Shown: one piece after another, positions 11,988 to 23,526 of the stretch
How positions within the stretch are numbered: the stretch's first letter is position 1
Layout of the letters: each line of letters opens with the position of its first letter
NCBI RefSeq assembly: GCF_000006405.1
Contig: NW_003207820.1
Location: forward strand, 177,067 to 241,066
DNA length: 64,000 nucleotides
Source of the DNA: Perkinsus marinus ATCC 50983
Lineage: Eukaryota; Perkinsozoa; Perkinsida; Perkinsidae
Direction of reading: 5' to 3'
The notes under the pieces: generated by a model
The model's database searches: none
Seen by the model: only the letters and a program-made list of their open reading frames with translations
Told to the model about the DNA's origin: nothing
Translations under genes and position numbers: made by a program

Positions 11988-12767
11988 ATGAGTACGGTAG
12001 AGTCGGAGTTAAAGCGGCAAATAGAGGAGTTGAAGGCTCTCACCTTCAAGCTGCAGGATCGAGTAGAAGCTCTGGAAGCCGGGGTCTATCACCGTGGTGA
12101 TAGTGTTCTCTGTAGTAGTCTGCAGTGCTATATAAGCAGTTCCAGCGTCCTCTGTAGGTTCGAAGAAGAGAACACGACAGGTCTGCTCTTCTGGCTCCAC
12201 GAGCACCCGTAGTAGTCCAAGGGCTAGTGCTGACGCCTCGCCATGTAGAGGAGAGAACTCTGTCATTGTAACTACTCCCAGTTCGGGGAAGCGGAGGAGG
12301 AGGCAGCGGCGGCGGCCTTCTCTCGAAGGTACTGTGGTTGAGTGTTAACACCCATCCGATTACAACATGTTCGGGTTGTCTCAGATGAGGGTGTCCGAAT
12401 GTGTGAAATGATGATGGTGCACGGCGCTGATGCCAGGGTCATTTCCCGGACTACGTTGGTGTGGCTGAGGAAGAGCGTCTTTGGTTGTTTCCAAGACTGT
12501 GGCATCTTCAGAGTTCACATCGACGCTCATCCTAATTCGTGGGAATTCTCCGTGCGTGATGGTAGAGATGGCGAGCGGAAAGAGGTGCACAGTCGGGATC
12601 GGGTTATTGAGGTTATTAAGGAATTGGAAAGGCCGGTGCTTGTCGCTCGAGAAGTATGTACTATAGAGGACAGTGAATGTGAAAGTGCTCAAGAGGCTGT
12701 CGTGTCGCCGACCAACGCCATAACATCGGCAATGGACGACGTCCAGGATTGGATGATGTTAGATTGA
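11988..12767 (+). CDS. Coiled-coil protein of a local paralogous family, member A
   Basis: Function not recognised. The ATG at 11988 starts a heptad-like segment (ELKRQIEELKALTFKLQDRV). A probable intron (donor near 12094, acceptor CTCTGTAG near 12156) leads to a Ser/Arg-rich, very basic exon (SKKRTRQVCSSG... KRRRRQRRR). A second intron ending in GTCTCAG joins a C-terminal domain starting DEGVRMCEMMMVHG and containing WLRKSVFGCFQD and WEFSVRDGRDGERKEV. Stop at 12765-12767. The same order, including the intron position before the C-terminal domain, recurs in the next gene. The basic stretch suggests a nuclear or nucleic-acid-binding role, which is only inference. Confidence 0.6.
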
Positions 12768-13256
12768 TGACAGGCTACTCAGCCTGGAGCCTTTGAGTAT
12801 CGAGCTGCGTGTGTGTGCGTGCTGGGGCACTCTATAGTAACTATAGTAGAGCTGCAAGGAGACAGGGGAAGAGGTTTTTATACCTATAATTTTTGACGAG
12901 TAGTTGTTCTTCATGGTCGTTGCTTGAGGAAGCGTTGTTGTGTTTTTGGATAGACATGAGTCAATGCTTCGCTAGGGCCTTATGTGAAAGCCACTGCTTC
13001 TGGAACTATTATGTTCTCAATTCCGACCCTTGAGATGCTAGTTTATATTTTGATAGTAACCCGTAGGTGGTCGAAGTGGCTTAGAACTTCGCGGTGGTGA
13101 GGGGGATGCGAGTCAAATTCGGCTCTATTCGCTGGAAATAAAATGACCCTATCTGTCGCGCCTATCTTGGCTTGGAGTAGGCGGAGTTGCCCGACCGCTG
13201 TTGGTTATGATTGGTCGTAGTGCCTGGGGTTAGTCTTATGCTACTCATGGCCATCG

Positions 13257-15031
13257 ACTCGCTCCAGCGGCAGCTTGGTGAGGTCAGGCGAAGACTGGAT
13301 ACGCTGGATTCGGGGTTGGATGGGTTGAAACGTAATCGAGGGGGTCCTTTTGGGATCTGTTGGATAGTATTCTTTGATGCATACAGTGGAGATGGGCAGA
13401 ATTACCTCACGGACCGTTACGGCTCACTCTCCTCCCCCAACGATCGAGTTGTCTCTGCAATATTCGTATACCATTCCTTTGTATAATCGTCTTAATATAG
13501 ATGGGCAGAGTTACGTTACGGATCGTTACGGCTCACTCTCCTTCCCTAACGATCGAGTTGTCTTTGCAGTATTCGTATACCATTCCATTGTATAATCGTC
13601 TTACTATAGATGAGCTGAATTACGTTACGGCTCGTTACGGCTCGCTCTTACGGTTACGACTCAATCACCGTATCGTAAAATGACGGCTCCATAACGGGTC
13701 TTACGGAGATGCTGAGGACAAAACGAGGACTGATCATTCAAGTCGCCTAAATCTACTTCATGTGAATGCGCATGCGTAGACGAGACCGGCTCGGCAGTCT
13801 CGGGCCAGCCTGGGAGTAAGACGGACAGAATTTGAAACGGAGACGAGTGGTGAATGCGAGACGAAACGTTACTTTCTCAGCGGTTCGGTTGAATCCGAGC
13901 CACCAGTAATGAGTTTAACAATTATTTGAGCTATGGTAGAGTGCCTTACAGCGAGTGTTCCACCACAATTCCGAAAAGGCAGTTCAGCGCCAACCGTAAA
14001 GTCGTAACCGTAAACTGCTTACGCTATGCACACGGTAACGGGAACCGTAAAAAACCGTAAGAGGCCCATCTATAGCCTGGAGGTGCGGGCTAGGCGGTAG
14101 TGGGGAGAGGAGATGCGATGAATTTAAGAGTAATGGGCGCCCGAGCAAGCAGTTTCATAATCTATCACATCGGATGATTCATGGTAGGTAAGGTCGAGGA
14201 GGCTGAGGTGATGACCGAAAGCACACTGGTTGAACCGGAGCCAGCCGCGCAGTCGGAGCTGCTCGAGGAGTCGACGATCTCGATGGAAGTTCCCCTCAAG
14301 AAGCGGCGAGGAAGAGGAAGGAAGTCTGGTGGAGTGATGGGAGGTGGTATTTCGATTTCTCGCAGTTTTTGGTTTTTCCGCGAGTGATTTCACACTCGTA
14401 ATGGAAGGGTGTTCGCGGCACAGTTTAGGATAGTGTCACCTAGGCAGCGCTGTGTTGTAGGGTATGGCAACCGTAGGGTATCGTGGACCACGCTGTACTT
14501 AATATTGTATATATGTGTGTATATACACAGGCGTATGGCGGACTCGGCTTTTCATCCTCAGACGAGTTGCTGAGAGTCTGCAAGTTGATGATGTTACCTA
14601 CCAACAGAGAGCCTGAATCGGATTTCGCTGAGGTGTGGCTGAGTCGAAGTGTATACAGGTGCTTCTTCGACCATCCATGCTTCCGTAAGATGGCAGAGGG
14701 TGCATTGTGGGACTTTCAAGTGAGAGACCGCTCGACGGGGGAACGATTCAATGTGGAGCAGAATGAACGGATAGGAGACATCATTCGCTCCGTGGAGGAC
14801 CCTGAGGTCATTGCGATAGAGCGGACAGAGGCTGCTGTGGAACGCGATGAATCTCATGAATCTGATAGTTGGACGGACGGGACTAGATCTGTGGACCCGG
14901 GAGATGGTGGCAACACTGGAGGGGAGGTGGTTCCCTGTATCGTCCTAGATGGAAGCTCGGAGGGCTCTGTGGCGGAAGAGTATGGGGACGACCCTCTTCC
15001 TCCGGGTGTCTTAGATTACTCCGAGAGCTGA
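13257..15031 (+). CDS. Coiled-coil protein of the same family, member B
   Basis: Function not recognised. The first exon (ATG at 13257) encodes a coiled coil (AIDSLQRQLGEVRRRLDTL). After about 0.85 kb of repeat-filled intron, an exon near 14181-14340 is acidic then basic (EPAAQSELLEEST, KKRRGRGRKSGG). A further exon from about 14553 gives the C-terminal domain: DELLRVCKLMMLP, WLSRSVYRCFFDH, WDFQVRDRSTGERFNV, then an acidic tail to stop 15029-15031. Aligning it with member A shows W-L-x-x-S-V and W-x-F-x-V-R-D-x-x-x-G-E-R in common. The joins of the first two exons are less certain than the C-terminal exon. Confidence 0.55.
13391..13640 (+). repeat. 109-bp tandem repeat, about 2.3 copies
   Basis: Units begin at 13391, 13500 and 13609, each with GATGGGCAG or GATGAGCTG followed by GTTACGG-rich sequence, then CGATCGAGTTGTCT and TATAATCGTCTTA. 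The third copy is incomplete and passes into a region rich in GTTACGG and CCGTAA words that runs to about 14078. Confidence 0.85.
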
Positions 15032-15149
15032 AGGATGAGGTTGAAAATGCTCATAAGACTTCTGGCAGTCTGGGGTGGGGGACTTCGGTGTTGCGAAGTC
15101 CGCTAGGTTATATTTTCCGATCTAATGGAGGTGATTTCGAGTGAAGGTG

Positions 15150-15700
15150 TTATTTGACTTGTTACTCTAACAGTTTTTGGTTGAACCAGAGCTGCTGTCG
15201 GATGGGTTATTCTGCAGCTGTTTTATCTGATAGCCGTTCTCCTATGACTCTATCTGTACTGCTCTCCACGAGCTGCGTCGAGTCTCGGATGCAGCCAGCG
15301 GCTGCCCTGCATGGACGGTCTGGCCTGGCTTCGCTGTGGCCGCTACTATTTAGTGCATCTCCCGAGACTTGCGTGTACATCAGGGCGTCAGAAGGCTTTC
15401 CTTACACGACGATGAGGACTGAATACAGGGCCCTAGGCACCACCTTCACCCAAGTGTTGTCTTTTTTTTAGTCAGAATCTGCTAGACGAACTCATCATTC
15501 GGTCACCCCATTTTCGATGCCATTATCCCATCATCTGCAGCGGCTGCAAGGATCTCGCCCGAGAAGACGTCTGTGATCTATACGGCTCTTACTGGGGCTC
15601 TTCTACATTGTGTGCCTCTTGGTAGCCATCTTCCTCAATGGTTACAAGCTACCTCTACCCACCGTAGGGCAAGTGGATCAAGCCCTACATGCTGTAGGTC
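15150..15700 (+). pseudogene. Decayed duplicate of the RING-gene region
   Basis: 15175-15345 is clearly homologous to 21487-21660, sharing for example GGTTGAACCAGAG and ATGACTCTATCTGT. 15484-15660 resembles 23527-23700. The open frame is lost: the membrane segment of the intact locus is disrupted and no RING motif follows. The fragment is collinear with two separated parts of the downstream locus, so it looks like a remnant of segmental duplication, not a working gene. Confidence 0.55.
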
Positions 15701-15985
15701 GCGTCTGAGCAGGAGAAATAGTCCCGAACTCGCCTTGTGTATCGATGCGAATGATGTAGCTATTCACTATGCCGTCGGAAGAGTTCTTACGAGTAGTTGA
15801 AATGATGGTAAAGTAAGCTGCACTGTTGCTCCGACCGGCTAGGCAGATCTGTCCAGGGAGGAGACGTCCGGGTAGTAGGTGTTGAAGAAGACGGCAGAGT
15901 TTGAGTTCTCTTCGCTGGTGCCTGCAGCTCATGCTCTCTCTCGGATACCAGTTTAGTAAACTGAGTTTACTTTGTACGGTTAAGA

Positions 15986-16873
15986 ATGGATTCAGAGACC
16001 AGGAGCTTGTTGTTGGAGTGGATGCCTCACGCAGGCCTTTGGGATGCTCTTTCTAGCAAATTCCCTGCTCTTACTCCAGTAGAGACTGTATTAGCAGTGG
16101 ATGCTGCTGCTGCGGAGTTTGGGCATCTCACTCTAGTTGAACAGTTCGACAGTTCTATACGAGAAATCAGAGCTGCTGAGATAGAGAACATTGGGTGGCT
16201 GAGTCCACTAGAGTTGGCAGTGTTTAGTCGTGATGGTTTGAGTTATTTCTCCACCACATTTTCCGGTGCTTGTTTTGTCGCAGGTCGAGTCAATGAGTCC
16301 TTCCAGAATGGTGTCGGCGTTGACTCGCCCTACCGGGGTCGTACCGATCCTCAATGATGCGGCCCAGGGTAGAAGGGCCGCACAGCGACAACCAGGTCGG
16401 CAGGTCGGAAGTCGACATGCAAGTGCATAGGGAAAGAAGTATATTGGACTGATGTTAGCATTGTTCTCAATATCGTGATACTGAGCTGCGTTGGAAGTGT
16501 GATGAACTCGATGTGGGGGGATCTCGGCTGTTGTAAGGCTGTAGTGGAGAGGACGGGATCTTCTCTCTTGAATGTGGGTGTGGTTAGCTCACGACTTCGC
16601 TTACGACGGGCTATCGTAGAGTGTGGCAGGGAGTATCTTAGGAAGGTTGTACTTTCTCGCATGGCTGGTGAGGCAGTGTCACCAACTGACTCGAGCGAGA
16701 GAGTGAGCGAGGAGAGCTCTTCGCCATCAGTACCAGGTGAGGGTCTACTCGCTGTACCGCTGGGTCTTTTAGTACGTTCTGAAGTTGATGCTGCTGAGCG
16801 GTACAGTACTCATTCTGTGATGGCTCTCCTCGAGGCCTGTGTATGGTCCTCCTCTACAACCTCTTGTGATTGA
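15986..16873 (+). CDS. Unknown spliced protein-coding gene
   Basis: Not recognised. The ATG at 15986 gives MDSETRSLLLEWMPHAGLWD and a mainly helical acidic exon. An intron ends in TTTTGTCGCAG near 16285. Exons around 16465-16535 (QYRDTELRWKCDELDVGG) and 16589-16873 (SRLRLRRAIVECGREYL, then a Ser/Glu-rich tail) join through an intron beginning GTAAGG and ending GGTTAG. Stop TGA 16871-16873. It precedes the CSB gene by about 35 bp on the same strand. The middle exon joins are uncertain, and nothing suggests a specific function. Confidence 0.5.
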
Positions 16874-16907
16874 ATGTGTGTCTCTGGGTTTATCTTGACA
16901 AGCCTCG

Positions 16908-19900
16908 ATGGTGGTCCAAAGCATAGCCCCTTTGACTCAGCCATTCTCTGTGCCGACTGGTGGAACGGATCTCTTTGCTCTTAGAAGTGGACGACTCAGT
17001 GACGCCCGACTCCATCGGAGGTCTAGATGGGATTGGTAAACAAGTATCGCAGTGGGAGTTGGAGATGGAGGCTGAGAGGGAGGTGGAGGAAGCTCTAGAG
17101 AAGCAGAAGAAGAAGGAGCGTGGTATACGAGGAAGTGAGCTCTCTTGCGCTCGATCTCGGCGATGGATGGTATCGTGCCTAGAGAAGTCTTCATCGAGCT
17201 CCGACTCGAAGCTTCGAAATCTGCGCTCGAAGTTTGGTCTGGAGCCCAGCCCGGCAGCTACCCCGAGTGAGGAGGACTCTCCCGGTAGTAGTAGCAGCGG
17301 ATCGGACCTCGAAATTGAGGATGTCGCCGAGTCCAAGCCGGTGAAAAAGGAGCTCTTCCACGGTATTCCTAGCGCGGCTGAGGTGAGGGATCATTCGGAG
17401 TGTCCGCCCTACTGATCGCACTTAGAATATCCCTGCGGCCACATCATCGTCATCGGATACTCCGCATCGCGTATTGCTCACTGGCCGCTCGTTGGTCCCA
17501 GGGCTGGGCGGCGTCAACCGCAAGCGACTGGTAGGAGGGACAGCATTGATTCTAGCCGTGCACTCCTCGTAGAAGGGGTCCTCGACGGGCTCTCTTTCCC
17601 CATCTAAGAGGCGCCGAAAGGCCCTATCGAGGAGACAGAAAGGAACGCTGCAGCTGGGATTGCATGGTGGAGAGGATACTGTTGAAATTAAGGATGGAGG
17701 CGAAAAACGTGTACGTCCAGCAGTGGAGCTCATCGATTCACCGGTCTTCATTTCAGGCCGTTGTCTCTCCCGCTGATCGGCGGTGGCCTCAGTTCGAGTG
17801 TCCCTTCGCGATTTGGGATAAGCTGTAGTTCGATCGGGCATTATTTCGAGCATCCGGTATTCTTCCATGGTAGGTTCCCTTTTCAGAAAGAGGGAGTGAA
17901 GTTCCTGTGGAATCGGTGGAGAGAGGGGTCGGGCGCCTTGCTGGCCGACGAGATGGGACTGGGCAAGACGGTGAGGCGTCTCTGAGATGACTGTGGAACA
18001 TTCTCCTTGAGTAGATACAAACTACAGCGTTCCTCATTAGTCTCCATGTTTCGGGTATTTTGAGATCGACGCTGGCCCGAAGTGATTTCAAGGGGGTCCT
18101 TATAGGCGTCATTGTAGTGGCAGGTACGCATGCGGGAGTAGGAGGCGACACGAGTTGTGGTGGTGTCTTGATCATCTGCCCAGCAACACTCGTCCAACAG
18201 TGGGAACAGGAGATCCTCTCTTGGGGAGGAGGTGGGTGTCTCGGCCTCCTTGTTGGTGATGTATCTGGCAATTCAGTTGACTGTGGTCTACGCATAACGG
18301 GCTGGACGAGCGGATCGACAGTCGAAGAGAAGAGAGAGGCCGCTGAGGAGATGAGTGAGTGCTAGTCTGACGCGCATTCGTGCAGTAAAACCGCGGTCGT
18401 TTTTCCACCAGGTGAATGTAGTGGGATTCTTGTGGTTTCTTTTGAAGCCTATCGCCGATACTGTGGAGATATCCTCTTTGAATATGTCTGGAGTGTCTGT
18501 GTGCTCGACGAAGCGCAGAAGATTCGGAACCCTGACAGTGGCATCACTCAGCGAGTGAAAAGGATGAACACTGTGAGAGGATATATTCCGGTTTGGAGCT
18601 GTGGAAATTCGGTGGTCGTCAGCCCCATCGTATTGCACTGAGTGGATCACCGATACAGAACTCCCTACGAGAGTTGTGGTCGATCTGTGACTTTGTCGCG
18701 CCTGGGAGGCTGGGTTCCCTCCCAACCTTTGAAGAGGAGTTGGCCACCCCAATTGAGAGGGGTACGTCCGCCTCGGATGCCCCTCAAGCGATCATCGTGG
18801 ATCACAGGCACTCGGCCCAATGCGAGCCCAACAGCTACGACTGCAGCCTATCGATGTGCCGTGGTTGTCAGGGACCTTACCATGCCCCTCATTCTTAGGC
18901 GGCTCAAAGCCGACGTGCAGGACATCCTCGCCTTACCGCGGAAGAGTGAGCAGGTGAGCTCATTAGTCGCCGCTCCACCACTCAAAGGCTCGTCGTAGGT
19001 GTTATTCTGCCACCTAGCTCCAGAGCAATTCGAGGTGTACTGTGAGGTCCTCAGTAATGTGCGTTGCACCACGGGCTCCTCCATCCAACGCCGCTACGGT
19101 CACAGCCGGAATGAGCGTAGGCACTGCTGGATCTCGCCTTTGAGATGCCTCCTCTGTCAGGAGGCAAAACCACCCTTCCTCCGGAGTCGCTGTTCTACCT
19201 TGGTATTCTTCGGAGGATATGTAACCATCCAGACATGCTACTCTATCCTGGTGTGCAAGCTGATGGGGGTTATGGCTCCGAACAACGCAGCGGGAAATTG
19301 TCTGTATTACTCAAGGTAGGGCTCTCACGGTCGAAGACCCAAGCTGATCAAGTGTGGCCAGATACTGGATAAGTGGGTCCCGCAGGGTCATCGAGTTTTG
19401 ATATTCTCCCAAACACTGGGTATGCTCGATATACTGGAGCGGAAGGTGGACGAGAAAGGATGGACCTGTTCGCGAATGGATGGTTCGACTCCTGTCCGTG
19501 CCGATAGGGTCTTCTTTGAAGTATTGCAAGCTCCATATCCTTAGGTAAAGGATAGGGCTCATATCGTGGATGACTTCAATTCGCCAGAAGGACCCCAGCT
19601 GATGCTATTGAGTAGGGATCTGTGGGAGCCTAAGCTGTGATAGCCGTCGTGCTTTGCAGGTACGCGTGTTGGAGGCGTTGGGCTCAACTTGACAGGAGCA
19701 GACCGGATAGTCATTTTCGATCCTGATTGGAATCCAATGACTGATGCCCAGGCTCGAGAGAGGGCTTGGAGGATTGGACAGAAGAATGAAGTCCTCATCT
19801 ACAGGCTCATTGCGATGGGTAGCCCCTATACCTGCCTCTTTTGACATGTGCTCGGATGTGCTCGAGTGATGGTACTAGGTACAGTAGAGGAATCAATGTA

Positions 19901-21073
19901 TAAGAAACAGATCTTCAAACATTACCTATCGCAGAAGATCCTCTCGGACCCTAGGCAAAGACGTAAGTTTCTTATCGATTCTGTCGAGCGGCAATTTCCG
20001 CTGGACAGCGATGATCAATCAGGTGCCGAGTACTGGAGTGGGCTGGAGGAGCTGTTCAGGACCCCTCCGGAGCCACCTGGGTGGGCCCCTCGAGACCGCG
20101 GCTGGATCAAAGAAAAGTGGCTTACAGGACTTCTGGCTTGTAGCTAATGCATATTCAATAGGTACGTCTTAACTCGGGAGCAATCGTACTCTGTGAAGGG
20201 CTCGCCGACCCCAACGCCTTCGCCGTCCGAGGAAGGTGACACTTCCGAGGAGCCAGCATCGAACGAAGGTGATCGATTATCGACCACCATAGCGGGCATC
20301 TAGGCTCCCGTTCAGATAGCGGACCTTCCTTGGAGGCTCAGCAGCTCATAGGGTGTATATGGGATCAGGATCAGATCGAAGAGCCTCAGTTGGATAGGTC
20401 ACAGGTAGCAGGAAAGCTGCTGTGTTTCCGAACTGGTGTCACTGTATCGTGCAGGTAAACGAAGCTCAAGCTACCAGGATTGCGGATCAGGCATTAGCTG
20501 CTATCCGGAGGAGTCAGGATGAGGTTTCTAATTACCCATCTCATGTAAGACAGTCTCTTAAAGATCCCATCCGGTTACTGGTAGAGCTCTCCGTCTGGGT
20601 GCCAGGTGCCGACATGGACGGGTAAGACCGGACAAGCAGGGGCCATGGCTCAGAGTATGTCACTACTTGCCGATGTGACGGCTGAGGAAGAACCCGAGCA
20701 GCGCGGTGAAGCCATGATGCCAGGAGCGGCGAAGTAACTGCTGAGAGTTGTTTCCTAGTACTCTCAATCTTAGGTCATCCGTCTCATCGACTATAGAGTC
20801 TCGTATCATGGATCATCTCGTCCGATTTCTCTCCTCTCGGTCGTACTATGCATCTTCTACTAGCGAGCTACTCGACGCCATGGATCGATACGTGCCTGCG
20901 TGAGTAAAGGGCGTTGGCGATCGAGCCTGTCGGATCGAAATTTCTTCAGAACTCACCGCAAGCTGTTCCGACACATCTTACAAGAAATGTGTTGCTTCCA
21001 GCGCTCGGACCGAGGGCAAGGCATTTGGTCACTGCGAGAAGAATATCAGCCGGTTGATAAGAAAGGCTCTTGA
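16908..21073 (+). CDS. ERCC6: CSB/ERCC6/RAD26-type SNF2 ATPase
   Basis: Transcription-coupled DNA-repair translocase acting on stalled RNA polymerase II. From ATG 16908, an N-terminal acidic coiled coil ([17 protein letters not shown]) and basic Ser-rich linkers precede the helicase core. Motif I is [11 protein letters not shown], then [17 protein letters not shown], motif [12 protein letters not shown] (CSB-like), motif [24 protein letters not shown] and [11 protein letters not shown]. The second lobe has [31 protein letters not shown] and [12 protein letters not shown]. The CSB-specific extension [17 protein letters not shown] and QRRKF follows. The end carries PTWTGKTG and a winged-helix-like tail ([26 protein letters not shown]) ending at TGA 21071-21073. 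About fifteen introns of roughly 35-75 nt keep frame. Motif II has DEAQ instead of the DEGH usual in CSB. Confidence 0.9.
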
Positions 21074-21391
21074 CATCGTCACTGTCATACTAGTAATTCA
21101 TGATTTGAATAATTTGTATATTGTGAGGTACAATAGATCACATACCACAGTAAGGCTCTTAAGTTCTATATGAACGCAGTTAGTTGTATCGGGCGGTTTC
21201 CGAGTGGAACATTGGAGTGGACGAGAGGACGCCTATCCCAAGCTCAAGTCTATAGTTCAGCAGTTTCTCGGATGACAACTGTTGCATTTGGTTTGCGTTT
21301 ATCAAATCGCGAGTTGAATTTGTCTCAGAGTAACGAGAGAAATCACCTCTCACATTTCTCAGAAATGTCTTATCTGTGATAATGAGGAGCG

Positions 21392-23021
21392 ATGAGTCGA
21401 CTAGATTTGGCACCGTTTGCTACTGAGAGTTTGGTACTTCCTCTTTGTGGTTCAAGATGTTATTTGGATGAGCCATTAGTCGAGAATTTTTGGTTGAACC
21501 AGAGTTGCTGTCGGATGGGTTATTCTGCAGGTATTTTATTTGATAGCCGTTCTCTTATGACTCTATCTGTGCTGCTCTCGACGAGCCATGGAAACCTGCG
21601 TCGAGTGTCGGATGCAGCCAGCGGCTTCCCTGCATGGGCGGTCTGGTCTATCGCTGTGACGGCTATCGTTTTATTCATCTCTGTTACTGTTATATTGTAT
21701 CTTTTAGTACCCTTGCTATGCGGAGTGTGGAGGCATCGCAACACTGTGGTAATATTCCGGATGAGAGGGTCTTCGGTCGTGCCAGATTCGCTCGTGCGTT
21801 GTCTGAGATGGAAATGTCCTGAGCAGAGTTATAGTTTATATCGTAAGTGACAATAAATTATCATTGATAATTAAGTCATAATATAACTATGGTTATGAAG
21901 TTCGCAACTATAGTGTGTGAGATGAGAGTGATACCTCATGGAAATGATTGCGAGATCACTCGGGCGACTGAGCACACTTCGAGTCGAAGTCACAATCAGT
22001 GCATTGCTCTACCTGCGTCGAATTCTCCGACGCAGGTAGGGCAATGCACTGATTGTGGCCGAGCAATAAGGGTACATCGGGAGACCTCTTCCGAGGCTGC
22101 GATGTGTCGGGATTGTCTCCAGCAAGGTGTGAGGAGAATGAGCGCGGTAGAGTTTGGGTAAAACTGAGAACTGAGAGAATCTTGCACCTTGCATGGTCCT
22201 TCCCGGGGTATTGTTGGAGTAGGATTGGATACATTCAGACTTGTCAAGAGAAGGAATCGGCAGCTGTAGCAGCTCTAGAGAAGAACGCGACGGAGCGTTG
22301 TGATGAGGTTTGCAGTTTGGAACGCCTCTCCAGTAGGCTACTGCTCAGCAATAGCTATTGCTTTTGCTTCTTGGATGCACATCACGATGGTCTTTGGTCG
22401 GCCCGCAGGTACTTACTTTCGCATTTGTAGTGTCCGTGAGACTGCGAAGGAGCCTAGTAGGGGAGAGGATGGGGACGTGAGTGATGATGTTTCTATTGCA
22501 AAAGAAGCTTCCACCGATGAGAAGGTAGCAATGTTGTCATCAGCACTCGTAAGTTGGTACTGTGGAGTCAGGTCGCACATCTTTGTGAGATATGTATGCA
22601 TGGATTCGCGACCGTAGTTTTTGTACCCTGTGGTCACGGTGGACTCTGCGAGGGATGTGCTAAGGACTTGGTAATAACGACCACTCGATGCTATATGTGT
22701 AAGTATTGCCTAATCGAATGAGGAGACGATCGACTCTAATCAGGTCGGGAAGGTATCGAAATGCTGGGTCTCATTCGAAGGGCGGGTGGTGATGAGGTGC
22801 TGCATCCTATTCCTCCGAGTCAGTTGCATCGTTCTGAGGGTCGCTCCGATGGAAGTGGCACATCTTCTCGCGGCTCCACTGATCGTGGTCTGATTGAGGA
22901 GGCGTTGCCACGGATGGAGGATGCTGAGAGTCCTGTGAGCATGTCCGCGCCCTCGGTCGCGATTGCCAATGGGATCGCCACGTTTTCGATGAGCTTAGCG
23001 ATTGAGCCTATCACTGTTTAA
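21392..23021 (+). CDS. Membrane RING-finger protein (putative E3 ligase)
   Basis: A hydrophobic segment near 21640-21720 (WSIAVTAIVLFISVTVILYL) predicts one membrane span. A Cys motif (CTDCGRAI... MCRDCL) lies at 22034-22120, inside a long palindrome. The C-terminal C3HC4 RING is assembled from two exons: CEICMHGFATVVFVPCGH, then GGLCEGCAKDL and RCYMC, with a GTAAGT intron (about 22699-22743) leading to REGIEML. A Ser/Gly-rich tail ends at TAA 23019-23021. Two candidate introns just before the RING are only 22 and 23 nt. The start is uncertain, and exons between 21850 and 22400 are not settled. Confidence 0.6.
21991..22057. repeat. Near-perfect 30-bp hairpin
   Basis: The arms 21991-22020 and 22028-22057 are reverse complements with one mismatch (at 22008), separated by seven bases. 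The right arm overlaps the Cys-motif coding frame of the RING gene. Confidence 0.9.
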
Positions 23022-23526
23022 ATTGACGGTGTCAATCACCGTAGTACCTCAAATAACTGGGACCATTTCGCATAAGTCCCTGGTAAAATTCAGTATGCTT
23101 TTCGCGGTTGCCGTTGCTGCTGCATACTTGTTGTGTCATTAGCGAATTATTCTCTCCGCTTATTCGATTTAGAGTTGCACGGGCGCCTTTGGCCCTGCGC
23201 TCACTTTACTTGTACTATCTTTGCTTTGTGGTCCATCAGGGAGCCAGAAGGCTTTTCACATTATAAATATCCGATTTCTACAGTCATTCACTAGATAACC
23301 ATGTCTGGACTGACGTTTTGCTGGCTTGCGACCAGCAATGGTGCGAGCTACACACCAAAGCATCCCTGGAATGTGTTCTACTATCAGCATTAGAGCCCTA
23401 TCGTACTGGAGAATTTCTGTATAGTACTTTTTCTACTTTCCTTCTCTGCACATTGTGCAGGGGCCAAAGAGGAGAACTGAAAGCCATAAGGCGCTTTCCT
23501 CCTAGCGTAGCCCCTTGTGTTGGTTA

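Noticed and set aside
13060-13150. tRNA-Leu/Ser-like sequence with an A-box match
   Set aside because: TGGTCGAAGTGG fits an A box, but the B box and acceptor stem fail.
17635-17760. A 13-nt intron before the CSB helicase exon
   Set aside because: A normal 46-nt intron starting GTACGT and ending TTTCAG restores the frame equally well.
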